A program made the translations under genes and the position numbers. From Rhodothermus profundi (GTDB lineage Bacteria > Bacteroidota > Rhodothermia > Rhodothermales > Rhodothermaceae): 64,000 bases of DNA. Under the pieces are notes generated by a model. That model was not told where the DNA came from, made no database searches, and worked only from the letters and a program-made list of their open reading frames with translations. Below, in pieces: positions 31,258-40,059 of this stretch (positions are counted from its first letter, which is position 1; every line of letters begins with the position of its first letter). The stretch spans positions 188,307 to 252,306 of the forward strand of contig NZ_FRAU01000003.1 of assembly GCF_900142415.1 (NCBI RefSeq), written 5' to 3'.

Positions 31258-32643
31258 ATGCCGATGCATTGCAAACGTGCCCTGTTGCTTGGTCTGCTGC
31301 TATGGGCTATTGCAGCCGCTGCCCAGGAAGCACCTGTCCGCCTACCCGAAACCCTACCTGTAGCGGAGCTGCTGCGTGCGGGTCCAATGAACGGCCATGC
31401 GACCCAGCGTGAAGTGGTAATCTGGCTGCAAACCTGGGCCCCGGCCCAGGTGCAACTGCTCTACCGCGAGGAGGGGATGCCAGAAGACAGCGCACGCATC
31501 ACGCCTCCTTACTTTGCTGGACCGGAAACAGACTACACCGTCCATATCTCTATTCCTTATCTGGAGCCGGGCCGCCGTTACGTCTATGACGTGGTGCTCA
31601 ACGACACGATCCTGACGCTTCCCTACCAGCCGCGTTTCCAGACGCAGCCACTCTGGCAGTGGCGCACCGATCCCCCCACCTTTACGGTGGCCGCAACTTC
31701 TTGCTTTTACGTAAACGATCCGCCTTACGATCGGCCCGGTCGTCCCTATGGAGGCGATTTCCAGATTCTCACGCACCTGGCCCGCCTGCAGCCCGACGTC
31801 ATGCTCTGGCTGGGCGACAACACCTACCTGCGCGAAGCCGACTTTGGCAGCCCGACCATGATGTCTTACCGCTACGCCCACACCCGCAGCCATCCTCTAC
31901 TGCAGGAACTGCTGGCTACCGCGCACCACTACGCCATCTGGGACGACCACGACTACGGTCCGAACAACGCCGACCGTAGCTACGTCTTAAAAGGCGCTGC
32001 CCTGCGTCTTTTCCAGCAGTACTGGGCTAACCCGTCTTATGGACTGCCCGGCACGCCAGGTGTCTTTACCCAGTTTACCTGGGGCGACGTAGACTTTTTC
32101 CTCCTGGACGATCGCTTCTATCGAAGCCCCAACGACGCTCCCGATGATTCCACCAAAACCATGTGGGGCGAAGCCCAACTGACCTGGCTCATTGATGCCC
32201 TCACCTATAGCCGCGCACCCTTCAAGATCGTCGCCAATGGCAACCAGATTCTCAACCGCTACACGCGTTTTGAGTCGGTGGCAGCCCGCTTCCCCCGCGA
32301 TTATGAGCGACTACTCCAAGAAATCGTGCGCCGGCGCATTTCAGGCGTAGTATTCCTAAGCGGCGACCGCCATCATACCGAGCTGATGCGTTACCAACCG
32401 GAAGGCTTCTATCCCCTTTACGAAATTACCACTTCCCCGCTGACCGCGGGCCCTTCCAACATAGAAGAAAACAATCCCCTCCGCATTGAAGGAACCCTGC
32501 TGCGCGAGCGGAACGTCGTCCTGCTCACCTTTTCTGGCCCCCGCACCGATCGGGTGTTAACCATTACCGCCTATGACGCGCAGGGACAGGAACGCTGGCG
32601 CTATACCATCCGCGCCCGTGAACTACGCCCCCCGGAACCGTGA
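31258..32643 (+). CDS. Secreted PhoD-like metallophosphatase (alkaline phosphatase D family)
   Basis: 461 aa with a signal peptide (CKRALLLGLLLWAIAAAAQ). The N-terminal part resembles the PhoD Ig-like domain (PYLEPGRRYVYDVVLND). The catalytic part carries AATSCFY, PDVMLWLGDNTYLREAD, YAIWDDHDYGPNNADRSY and VVFLSGDRHHTELMRY, the metal ligands of PhoD-type phosphatases. They act as phosphodiesterases or phosphomonoesterases in the periplasm or outside the cell, often under phosphate limitation, but no Pho box was identified. It follows a promoter-like element at 31215. Confidence 0.88.
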   Translation: MPMHCKRALLLGLLLWAIAAAAQEAPVRLPETLPVAELLRAGPMNGHATQREVVIWLQTWAPAQVQLLYREEGMPEDSARITPPYFAGPETDYTVHISIPYLEPGRRYVYDVVLNDTILTLPYQPRFQTQPLWQWRTDPPTFTVAATSCFYVNDPPYDRPGRPYGGDFQILTHLARLQPDVMLWLGDNTYLREADFGSPTMMSYRYAHTRSHPLLQELLATAHHYAIWDDHDYGPNNADRSYVLKGAALRLFQQYWANPSYGLPGTPGVFTQFTWGDVDFFLLDDRFYRSPNDAPDDSTKTMWGEAQLTWLIDALTYSRAPFKIVANGNQILNRYTRFESVAARFPRDYERLLQEIVRRRISGVVFLSGDRHHTELMRYQPEGFYPLYEITTSPLTAGPSNIEENNPLRIEGTLLRERNVVLLTFSGPRTDRVLTITAYDAQGQERWRYTIRARELRPPEP

Positions 32644-32728
32644 AGCTTCTGCCAAACCAGACAAAAAGGCCCGCTTTATGTTAACTTAAAGCCGGTATTT
32701 CTCTGAGTGAAAAACACCGACAGGTATC

Positions 32729-34009
32729 ATGGCCCAACCGGTATCTGCAGAAGTCCCTGCTTTTGAGCATCTGACTCCCCCGGCAGAAGGGGCGCGTATC
32801 CTGAAGCGTCCTGATGGCACCCTGGACGTTCCGGACCAACCGATCATCCCCTTCATTGAAGGGGACGGCACAGGGCCCGACATCTGGCGAGCGGCCAAAC
32901 AGGTCTTTGATGCCGCCGTGGCGAAGGCGTACGGGGGCCGCCGCAAGATTGTCTGGTTTGAAGTCTTTGCCGGCGAAAAGGCCTACCGTCAGCTCGGTAC
33001 CTGGCTACCAGAAGATACGCTGAAAGCTATCGACTATTACCTCGTTGCAATCAAGGGGCCGCTGACCACGCCGGTAGGCGGAGGCATTCGCTCGCTGAAT
33101 GTGGCGCTCCGCCAGCAACTCGACCTATACGCCTGCGTGCGCCCGGTGCGTTACTTTCCAGGCGTTCCTTCGCCCGTTAAGCATCCGGAGCTCGTCGACA
33201 TGGTCATCTTCCGAGAAAACTCGGAAGACGTGTATGCGGGGATTGAATTCCCGGCGGGCTCTCCTGAAGCGCAAAAGCTCATCCGTTTCTTACAGGAAGA
33301 ACTGGGGGTTCAAAAGATTCGTTTTCCGGAAACCAGTGGCATCGGAATCAAGCCGATTTCCCGGGATGCCACGCGCCGGCTGGTGCGCGCTGCGATTCGT
33401 TACGCTATTAGCCGCGGTCGCAAAAGCGTCACGCTTGTGCACAAGGGCAACATCATGAAGTTCACGGAAGGGGCCTTTCGCGAATGGGGCTATGAACTAG
33501 CGCGAGAGGAATTCGGAGCCCGTCCGCTTGATGGGGGCCCCTGGCATATCCTTGAGCACGAAGGGCGCGAGATCGTTATCAAAGATGTCATTGCCGATGC
33601 GTTTCTGCAGCAGATTCTAACGCGTCCGGCTGAATACGACGTGATTGCCACCATGAACCTGAACGGGGACTACGTCTCGGATGCGCTGGCAGCTCAGGTA
33701 GGTGGCATTGGCATTGCGCCGGGTGCCAACATCAATTATGAGACCGGTCACGCGGTCTTTGAAGCCACACATGGCACCGCGCCCAAATATGCGGGGCAGG
33801 ACAAAGTGAACCCCAGTTCGGTGATCCTGTCGGGTGAAATGATGTTGCGCTACATGGGATGGCATGAAGCAGCAGACCTGATCATTCGTGGAATAGAGCG
33901 GACAATCGCGCAGAAACGGGTCACCTACGACTTTCATCGCCTTATGGAAGGCGCTACCCTGCTCCGAACGAGTGAGTTCGGGCAGGCCATCGTGGAAAAC
34001 ATGGATTGA
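32729..34009 (+). CDS. icd: Isocitrate dehydrogenase, NADP-type
   Basis: 426 aa matching the E. coli Icd type: [36 protein letters not shown] (substrate Ser), [29 protein letters not shown] (catalytic Lys), [27 protein letters not shown] and [18 protein letters not shown]. It oxidatively decarboxylates isocitrate to 2-oxoglutarate in the TCA cycle. The coenzyme segment [10 protein letters not shown] fits NADP-linked bacterial enzymes. A strong terminator follows at 34017-34054. Confidence 0.95.
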   Translation: MAQPVSAEVPAFEHLTPPAEGARILKRPDGTLDVPDQPIIPFIEGDGTGPDIWRAAKQVFDAAVAKAYGGRRKIVWFEVFAGEKAYRQLGTWLPEDTLKAIDYYLVAIKGPLTTPVGGGIRSLNVALRQQLDLYACVRPVRYFPGVPSPVKHPELVDMVIFRENSEDVYAGIEFPAGSPEAQKLIRFLQEELGVQKIRFPETSGIGIKPISRDATRRLVRAAIRYAISRGRKSVTLVHKGNIMKFTEGAFREWGYELAREEFGARPLDGGPWHILEHEGREIVIKDVIADAFLQQILTRPAEYDVIATMNLNGDYVSDALAAQVGGIGIAPGANINYETGHAVFEATHGTAPKYAGQDKVNPSSVILSGEMMLRYMGWHEAADLIIRGIERTIAQKRVTYDFHRLMEGATLLRTSEFGQAIVENMD

Positions 34010-34016
34010 ACCAGAC

Positions 34017-34054
34017 GGCGGGGCCGTCGTATCTGGCCGGCCCCGCCTTATTTT
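34017..34054 (+). terminator. Rho-independent terminator after icd
   Basis: A perfect 10-bp stem (GGCGGGGCCG / CGGCCCCGCC) with an 11-nt loop is followed by TTATTTT. It lies 7 bp after the icd stop and ends 5 bp before the ATG of the next reading frame. Confidence 0.75.
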
Positions 34055-34059
34055 GGGGC

Positions 34060-34509
34060 ATGCCTGACCGCATTACAGAACACCTGGATGAAGAAGGACG
34101 GCGTTTTGTTATCCGGGCGCCGGCCGAGATAGGCCCCGATGAAATCCTCGAAGCCGCGCATCACCAGTTTATCCTGACGCACTGGGAAGAACTGGCTGCC
34201 GCCTCGCTGAGCGGTTACCGTCAGGCCGGCAAAGGGGTGCTCATTGTAGGTGAAGCTACGCCTCCACGCAATAAGGCACTGCGGCACAGTTTCATGATTC
34301 ATCGCCTGGCTTACGCAGCGCAGGACGCTTTGCAGTCTGTGCAGGAAATCCCCTCCTTACAGTGGTTGCTGGATCAGGTCGAGCGGTATGATCCCCACCA
34401 GACGGTACTTTTGCTCTTCACGACTGAAGCGGACACACATGCCTACGCTGTTGAAGGCGATCCACCGCCTCCCGACGCGCTGCTGTTCGTGCAGGCATCC
34501 AACAACTGA
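34060..34509 (+). CDS. Hypothetical protein downstream of icd
   Basis: 149 aa from ATG 34060. An upstream start at 34006 in frame would read through the terminator hairpin and is less likely. The product (MPDRITEHLDEEGRRFVIRA..., ILTHWEELAAASLSGYRQAG, VERYDPHQTVLLLFTTEAD) is mixed alpha/beta with no recognised motif or signal peptide. Good codon use and a coherent amphipathic pattern support a real gene. Its start directly after the T-tract suggests expression by read-through from icd or a promoter inside the icd 3' end. Confidence 0.6.
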   Translation: MPDRITEHLDEEGRRFVIRAPAEIGPDEILEAAHHQFILTHWEELAAASLSGYRQAGKGVLIVGEATPPRNKALRHSFMIHRLAYAAQDALQSVQEIPSLQWLLDQVERYDPHQTVLLLFTTEADTHAYAVEGDPPPPDALLFVQASNN

Positions 34510-34725
34510 TCTTGCCAGACACAACCAATGTTTTGCTTCCCCCGGTCGAACTCCAGGTCAACCCGACCCGATTCGTAGAGGGCAGGTGCGTCCTACTTAC
34601 CTCTCCCGGACCATCAGCCTGACGCAAGCAAGCGTGTCCGACCGGCTTTCGACGATTGACAAGCTCCCCCTTCTCCAGGAAAGAGCACTTCTGCTACCTT
34701 TCCCCAGAGGCGCGGCTTTTTTTAT

Positions 34726-35907
34726 TCAGGCTGTCACGGCCATGGCCTCGTCCGACCGCGCCGGTGTTGCGCCGGCTACTTCCTCAAATAGCCGATCATA
34801 CGCGGCCACGTGACGCTTCCAGTCCAGATGCGCGGGAATTTCTCGCAGACGTTCTGGAGGCAGGGGGCGTTCCTCGCCTGTTAACAGGGCCGAAAGTAGG
34901 TGAAAGAGGGCTTCTTCATCTTCGTACAGCGTGGGAGCATGCAGGAGAGGCCGGTGCAAGGGCTCAGGGATTAATTCTGGATAGCTCAGTCGGTTGGGCA
35001 ACAGCGGATGACAGCCGCAGTAGATAGCTTCCAGCACAGCTACACCGAAAAATTCATGGCGCGCTGTTGAGACAATGATATCGGCTCGGTGCAGCAGCCG
35101 GCTGTATTCTTCAAAGTCTTCAGCGTAGCCATAGTGCAAGATGCGATCGGCATAGCGCTCAAACGCCTTGTCCAGCTCATACGGCTGCTCTTCAAAGCGC
35201 TCACCCGCCAGAATCAGCCGAAAACGATGGCCGGCATCGTCCAGGCGGTTCATCACCCGCAGAAAGACTTCCGGGGCCTTATCATATTCCCAGCGTTGAT
35301 TCCACAGGATGGTAGGAGGCGGCATACCTGGCCCCCAGTAACGAGGACGGCGACTTCCAGCGTACTGATCATGCGCCGACAGATCAATGCCCGGGTAGAG
35401 CACCGAAGCCTTTGCCCGGATTGCCTGCACAGCGTCCAGGTGCGTGTAGTCTGGAAAAGCCCGTAGCAACAGAGGAAGTGCCTCCAGGAATTCTTCCAGG
35501 TGAAAGCGCGTGTTGAACAGTACCCGGTCAGCTGCCAGGCACGACAGGTAGTTGATATATCCAAAGGCAGGATCGCGCTCTTTGCCTTCAGGAAGCGGAT
35601 AGGTCAGGGCGTTTTCATGGAAGTACAGGATAACCGGGACGTGCGCCAGCCGGCTTCGGGTCAGCGAAAGAAAAGCAGGCAAGTTGACCATGTTCGTGGC
35701 AAAAATGACGTCCGGATGAAACCCCTCCTCCCAGGCCTGCAGCGCCTTACGTGCCATGGTGACGGCCCCTCCATGCATGCGCCAGCGCCGATACCGCGGC
35801 GCCATTGTCACCGCATGAAACCGATGCCGACTGTGGCGAATCAGGCCATCAAGAAAATTCTTGTGTGACCCTCCGTACCAGGGTTCCAGTGCCAGAATGT
35901 TCAGCAT
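34726..35907 (-). CDS. DUF3524 glycosyltransferase, tRNA-queuosine mannosyltransferase-like
   Basis: 393 aa. The N-terminus LNILALEPWYGGSHKNFLDGL is the signature of the DUF3524 domain found in GTDC1/QTMAN, which mannosylates queuosine in eukaryotic tRNA-Asp. Residues about 190-380 form a GT4-type sugar-nucleotide domain (ILWNQRWEYDKAPEVFLRVM, FRLILAGERFEEQPYEL, FFGVAVLEAIYCGCHPLLPN with the EAIYCG donor-site Glu). Bacterial homologues exist, but their acceptor is not established. No queuosine genes are in this window. It precedes no operon partner; the small gene at 35923 is 15 bp upstream on the same strand. Confidence 0.8.
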   Translation of the reverse strand: MLNILALEPWYGGSHKNFLDGLIRHSRHRFHAVTMAPRYRRWRMHGGAVTMARKALQAWEEGFHPDVIFATNMVNLPAFLSLTRSRLAHVPVILYFHENALTYPLPEGKERDPAFGYINYLSCLAADRVLFNTRFHLEEFLEALPLLLRAFPDYTHLDAVQAIRAKASVLYPGIDLSAHDQYAGSRRPRYWGPGMPPPTILWNQRWEYDKAPEVFLRVMNRLDDAGHRFRLILAGERFEEQPYELDKAFERYADRILHYGYAEDFEEYSRLLHRADIIVSTARHEFFGVAVLEAIYCGCHPLLPNRLSYPELIPEPLHRPLLHAPTLYEDEEALFHLLSALLTGEERPLPPERLREIPAHLDWKRHVAAYDRLFEEVAGATPARSDEAMAVTA

Positions 35908-35922
35908 TCGCCCTATCGATTT

Positions 35923-36168
35923 TTAGCTGCTCTGCTGCTGCGCCAGTTGCTGACGGAGCTGTTCTTCTTCCTCTTCGGTAGTTGGCCGAACAATCGACAC
36001 AGCACGCACCTGAAGTTTTTCGCGCAGCACGGGATCGCGCACTTCTTCGGCTGTGAGGAACGCCTCTTCACCAGGCTTGAGCCGGATCGTACGCGTACTC
36101 ATGGGAATTTCAACCGGCACATCATTCGTATTTTTGATAATCATACCACGACGCTTGCGACTGGCCAT
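35923..36168 (-). CDS. Small conserved-looking protein of unknown function
   Basis: 81 aa. The basic N-terminus (MASRKRRGMIIKNTND) is followed by VPVEIPMSTRTIRLKPGEEA, which has the layout of a small beta domain. Then come LTAEEVRDPVLREKLQVRAV and an acidic/Gln-rich tail (EEEEEQLRQQLAQQQ). No known motif. It is on the same strand 15 bp upstream of the DUF3524 gene and divergent from comF. The regular composition and compact length support a real gene. Confidence 0.6.
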   Translation of the reverse strand: MASRKRRGMIIKNTNDVPVEIPMSTRTIRLKPGEEAFLTAEEVRDPVLREKLQVRAVSIVRPTTEEEEEQLRQQLAQQQSS

Positions 36169-36281
36169 GCTGCCCTCTCTGGATGGTTCACCGAATGCTG
36201 CAGGTTGCGAGCGTATGCTTGCGCACTTTCTTTAAAGTATACAATTTTTCAGGCAGGTATGCGAATCATTTTCTTAGAACC

Positions 36282-36989
36282 ATGTCCGTTTTATCGGATT
36301 CTTCCACGCTACATCGCCTGGGGCGCGCGCTGCTGGAGCTGGTGTATCCCGGGTACTGCCTGCATTGTGGCGCGCGCTCGCCGAAACGGACGTTTCCGTT
36401 GTGCGCTTGTTGTCTGGCTTCCCTGCGTCGCGTCCCTCGGGGAGAGCCATTGCGTCGGCTGCACCGATTACCGGAAGCCATGGGTTGTTTTCAGGACGCC
36501 CACAGTCTGTGGTATGCTTCGCCGTCCGGTCCTTTTCGCCCACTGCATCACGCGCTGAAATATGCCAACCGGCCGGTCTATGCCCTTCATCTAGGTCGTT
36601 TGCTGGGCCAGACCTTTCAGAATGCGCTGTCCTCCATTGAACTCATCATACCCGTTCCCCTGCACCGTCGTCGCTATCTGGAACGTGGCTATAACCAGAG
36701 TGCCTGGCTGGCCCGGGGCATCGGTGAGGTGCTGGGACGTCCTGTTAAGCCCGAGTTGCTGATGCGCGTGCGCCCGACGCAAAGCCAGACCTATCTGGAT
36801 CGGGAAGCGCGACGCGCCAACGTAGCGCATGCTTTTGTGGCTCCTTACCCGGAGCGCGTAGCCGGCCGGCACGTGCTACTTGTCGACGATCTGCTTACCA
36901 CCGGCGCCACGGCTGCCTGGGCTGCTCAGGCCCTCCACCAGGTTCGCGTGGGCAGCCTCACGCTTGTCACGCTGGGCCTGGCAGTTTAG
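36282..36989 (+). CDS. comF: ComF-family phosphoribosyltransferase-like protein
   Basis: 235 aa from ATG 36282; upstream in-frame codons lie in an A+T-rich leader and are not needed. An N-terminal zinc ribbon (CLHCGARSPKRTFPLCACC) is followed by a type I PRTase fold with VPLHRRRYLERGYNQSAWLA and the PRPP loop VLLVDDLLTTGATAAWAAQAL. ComF proteins are linked to natural DNA uptake. The stop overlaps the convergent ABC ATPase gene by 23 bp. Confidence 0.9.
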   Translation: MSVLSDSSTLHRLGRALLELVYPGYCLHCGARSPKRTFPLCACCLASLRRVPRGEPLRRLHRLPEAMGCFQDAHSLWYASPSGPFRPLHHALKYANRPVYALHLGRLLGQTFQNALSSIELIIPVPLHRRRYLERGYNQSAWLARGIGEVLGRPVKPELLMRVRPTQSQTYLDREARRANVAHAFVAPYPERVAGRHVLLVDDLLTTGATAAWAAQALHQVRVGSLTLVTLGLAV

Positions 36990-37611
36990 CAAGCGCCTGC
37001 AGGTCTACCTGCAGCATACAGGCGGCCGCTTCGTTGGCGTCGTTGGTAGCCACCACGACCAGTCGTCCCTGCTGCTGCGCCTCGGCCAGCAAGGATTCGA
37101 CGAGCTGGTGGCCAGCTTTGTCCAGGTTTGAGCGGGGTTCGTCCAACAACCAGAGTGGCGGATTGGTCAGCAGCGCCGCAGCCAACCGAAGCCGCTGACG
37201 CATGCCTGATGAAAAGATGGCCACGGGCTCATCCGCAAACGCCCGCAGGCCCACCCGTTCCAGCCAGTGCTCTACCCATCGGGATCCTTCAGCCAATCCC
37301 CTGGCGCGGGCAATAAACGCCAGATTCTCTCGAGCTGTAAACCCGTCGTAAAGCTGTAGATAAGGTGCAGCGAGCCCTACGTGAAACGGACGATCTGTCG
37401 CTTCGATCCATCGCCCATTAACCTGCAGCCGCACTTCCCCACTGGAAGGGCGCAACACGCCAGCCAGAATACGCAGCAGCGTAGACTTGCCGGAGCCATT
37501 TGGCCCGGTAACGGCCAGGGTCTGACCGGCCGTCATGACAAAGGAGAGCCCGTCAAACAGCTGTCGGAAGCCAAAGCGCTTGCTGAGCGCAATTACTTCA
37601 AGGCGATTCAT
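36967..37611 (-). CDS. ABC transporter ATP-binding protein (CcmA-like)
   Basis: 214 aa ATPase: Walker A TGPNGSGKSTLLRIL, signature FSSGMRQRLRLAAAL, Walker B PLWLLDEPRSNLD, and an H-loop replaced by VVATNDANEAAACM (Asn rather than the usual His). The short length and overall pattern resemble the haem-exporter subunit CcmA. No permease or cytochrome-maturation gene is adjacent, so the partner is unknown. It is divergent from polB over 84 bp and overlaps comF tail-to-tail by 23 bp. Confidence 0.82.
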   Translation of the reverse strand: MNRLEVIALSKRFGFRQLFDGLSFVMTAGQTLAVTGPNGSGKSTLLRILAGVLRPSSGEVRLQVNGRWIEATDRPFHVGLAAPYLQLYDGFTARENLAFIARARGLAEGSRWVEHWLERVGLRAFADEPVAIFSSGMRQRLRLAAALLTNPPLWLLDEPRSNLDKAGHQLVESLLAEAQQQGRLVVVATNDANEAAACMLQVDLQALAKLPGPA

Positions 37612-37635
37612 GGGTATTAAAATACAACACCCCTG

Positions 37636-37667
37636 ATACCAGAACCGTCGTCTCTTTCTTCTGGTAT
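37636..37667. promoter_or_regulatory. Inverted repeat ATACCAGAA-N14-TTCTGGTAT
   Basis: A perfect 9-bp inverted repeat (37636-37644 and 37659-37667) lies in the 84-bp region between the divergent ABC ATPase and DNA polymerase genes. The spacing of about 23 bp centre to centre (two helical turns) suits a dimeric regulator acting on both genes. It does not match the E. coli LexA box. Confidence 0.45.
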
Positions 37668-37695
37668 ATCCTTTTGCTCAAGTTTTACGTGAGCC

Positions 37696-40053
37696 ATGAA
37701 CGATCAGGCCTCCCTGTACGACGACGTTGCGCTGTTTGGCCGGGATCCTTCGCCGGGATTGCTAGATGTGCAACCGCTGCTGGACGGCGACGCTGACACC
37801 CCTGCCCGCGTGCGCCTGTACTGGCGCGGCGAAGACGGCACGGTGCGCACCGAGGAGCAGCCGTTCTATCCGTTCTTTCTGCTCTCCGACATTCAACTGT
37901 TGCGCGGCTATCCTCGCCGGCGCTTTCGCTTTCAACCGCTGCGGGGACGCGAGCACTTCCGCTACCTGGTCGTCTTTGAAAGCTGGACCGCCTATCGGGA
38001 GGCGATCCGGCATGTTGAACAGGCTGCTGTGGGCGCCGAGCGTCCGCCTATCTACCAGATCAATGCCCCGGCCCAGCAGTACCTGATGCAATCGGGTCGC
38101 ACCTGCTTCAAAGGCATGACGCTCAACGACCTCCATCGTCTCCAGCTCGATATTGAGGTCTATACCACGTCTGGTTTCCCCAACGCCGAGCGACCTGAAG
38201 ACCAGATTGTGCTCATTGCGCTGCATGACAACCGGGGCTGGCACCGCGTGCTGGACGTACGCGAAGCTGGCTCCGAGGCTGCGCTGTTGCGTCAGTTTCT
38301 GGAAGTGCTGCGCGACCGGGACCCCGACGTCCTGGAGGGATACAACCTGCTCGCTTTCGATCTGCCTTATCTGCAGCGACGTTGCCAGCGCTACGGTATT
38401 CCCCTGGGGCTGGGACGCGACGGCTCCGAACCTCGCACGTTTCCAGCAAGCATCCGTTTTGCGGAACGCACCGTCGAGTACACTGCCTTTGAGATAGCTG
38501 GCCGGCATGTCATAGACGTGTACTTTCAGGTACTGGCCTTCGATGTATTCAAGCGCGATCTGCCCGACTACACGCTGAAGACGGTGGCACGCTACTTCGG
38601 TCTTGCCACCCGGGACCGGACCTACATTGCCGGAGCCGAACTGTCGCGCACCTGGAAGGAAGATCCTCAGCGCGTGCGCGCCTACGTGCTCGACGACGCG
38701 ATAGAAACGGAACGATTAGCCCGCATGCTGTCGGGCTCGGCCTTCTACCTGACCCAGATGGTGCCTATGCCCTACGGGCAGGTGGCCCGCACCGGTCCGG
38801 CCGCTAAAATCGAAGCGCTCATGGTGCGTGAGTATCTGCGACAGCGCCATAGCCTGCCCTGCCCTCAGTGGGGCAGCCAGGCATTGGGCGGATACACTGA
38901 CGTTTTCGTAACAGGCGTGGTTGGCCCGATTGTCTACGTGGATGTTGAAAGCCTCTATCCTTCCATTATGCTCACCTATGGCATCCAGCCGCGTACCGAT
39001 CGGCTGGGGCTGTTTCAGCAGTTGCTGCGTCGGCTGACCGAACTGCGCCTGGAAACCAAGCGCCAGATGCGGGCGGCTTCTTCCGAAGCGCTGCGCCGCG
39101 AACTCGACGCCCGGCAGAACTCCTACAAGATCCTGATTAACTCGTTCTACGGCATGCTGGGCTTCTCGCTGGCTGCTTTCAACGACTTCGAGGCGGCCGA
39201 TCGCGTGGCCGCTACCGGTCAGGAAGTGCTGCGCCGACTCATTCAGGCCATCCAGCGGGCTGGCGGCCAGGTCGTCGAAGTAGACACCGACGGCGTACTC
39301 TTCGTACCTCCCCCGCATGTGCGGGATGAAGCGGCTGAACGCGCCTTTGTTGAGCAGCTCGGCAAAACACTACCTGCCGGAATTCGCGTAGGCTTCGAGG
39401 GACGCTTCCGGAAAATGCTCTCCTATAAAAAGAAAAACTATGCGCTGCTGGGCTACGATGGCACGTTGAAATTCAAAGGCTCCTCGCTTATCTCGCGTTC
39501 CGTCGAACGGTTCGGGCGACAGTTTGTGCGCGAAGCCATCACCTGTTTGCTGGAAGAGAATATTCAAGGATTGCATGAACTCTACCTGCGCTATCGCACC
39601 CGCATTCTGCAACACGACTGGGAAAGCGTGCACGACTTTGCACGTACCGAGACGTTGAAAGACACGTTAGACAACTATCTGGCGGATGTAGAAGCAGGAC
39701 GCCGACCTCGCGCCGCGGCCTATGAGCTGGCGCTCCGCCTGCGCGCAGCAGGTCGCTCCGTGCGCAAAGGGGACCGCATTACCTACTACATTACGGGCAC
39801 GCATCCGAACGTAGCTGCCTATGAGCACTGCCGCCTGGCCGAAGAGTGGGACCCCGCCAATCCGGACGAAAATGTTGCCTACTACCTTCGGCGCCTGGAC
39901 GAATTTGCTCGCAAGTTCGAGCCTTTCTTTACACCGGCCGACTTTCGACGCATCTTTTCGCCGGACGATTTATTTGGGTTCTCTGCCGAGGGCATTCGTC
40001 TGGTCCGTCAGATCCGTGACCCCGAGGAAGTCTTCACGGCCCCTCCGTTTTAA
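37696..40053 (+). CDS. Family-B DNA polymerase
   Basis: 785 aa. The 3'-5' exonuclease motifs are LQLDIEVYT (Asp152, Glu154), YNLLAFDLPYL and YVLDDAIET. The polymerase motifs are A DVESLYPSIM (Asp416), B RQNSYKILINSFYGMLG, and C VVEVDTDGVLF (Asp530, Asp532), then KKKNYALLGYDG. All catalytic residues are present, so this should be an active proofreading polymerase like Pol II or archaeal PolB, probably for repair. Motif C has DTDG instead of the common DTDS. A divergent 9-bp inverted repeat precedes it. speA follows after 6 bp. Confidence 0.92.
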   Translation: MNDQASLYDDVALFGRDPSPGLLDVQPLLDGDADTPARVRLYWRGEDGTVRTEEQPFYPFFLLSDIQLLRGYPRRRFRFQPLRGREHFRYLVVFESWTAYREAIRHVEQAAVGAERPPIYQINAPAQQYLMQSGRTCFKGMTLNDLHRLQLDIEVYTTSGFPNAERPEDQIVLIALHDNRGWHRVLDVREAGSEAALLRQFLEVLRDRDPDVLEGYNLLAFDLPYLQRRCQRYGIPLGLGRDGSEPRTFPASIRFAERTVEYTAFEIAGRHVIDVYFQVLAFDVFKRDLPDYTLKTVARYFGLATRDRTYIAGAELSRTWKEDPQRVRAYVLDDAIETERLARMLSGSAFYLTQMVPMPYGQVARTGPAAKIEALMVREYLRQRHSLPCPQWGSQALGGYTDVFVTGVVGPIVYVDVESLYPSIMLTYGIQPRTDRLGLFQQLLRRLTELRLETKRQMRAASSEALRRELDARQNSYKILINSFYGMLGFSLAAFNDFEAADRVAATGQEVLRRLIQAIQRAGGQVVEVDTDGVLFVPPPHVRDEAAERAFVEQLGKTLPAGIRVGFEGRFRKMLSYKKKNYALLGYDGTLKFKGSSLISRSVERFGRQFVREAITCLLEENIQGLHELYLRYRTRILQHDWESVHDFARTETLKDTLDNYLADVEAGRRPRAAAYELALRLRAAGRSVRKGDRITYYITGTHPNVAAYEHCRLAEEWDPANPDENVAYYLRRLDEFARKFEPFFTPADFRRIFSPDDLFGFSAEGIRLVRQIRDPEEVFTAPPF

Positions 40054-40059
40054 AAAAAC

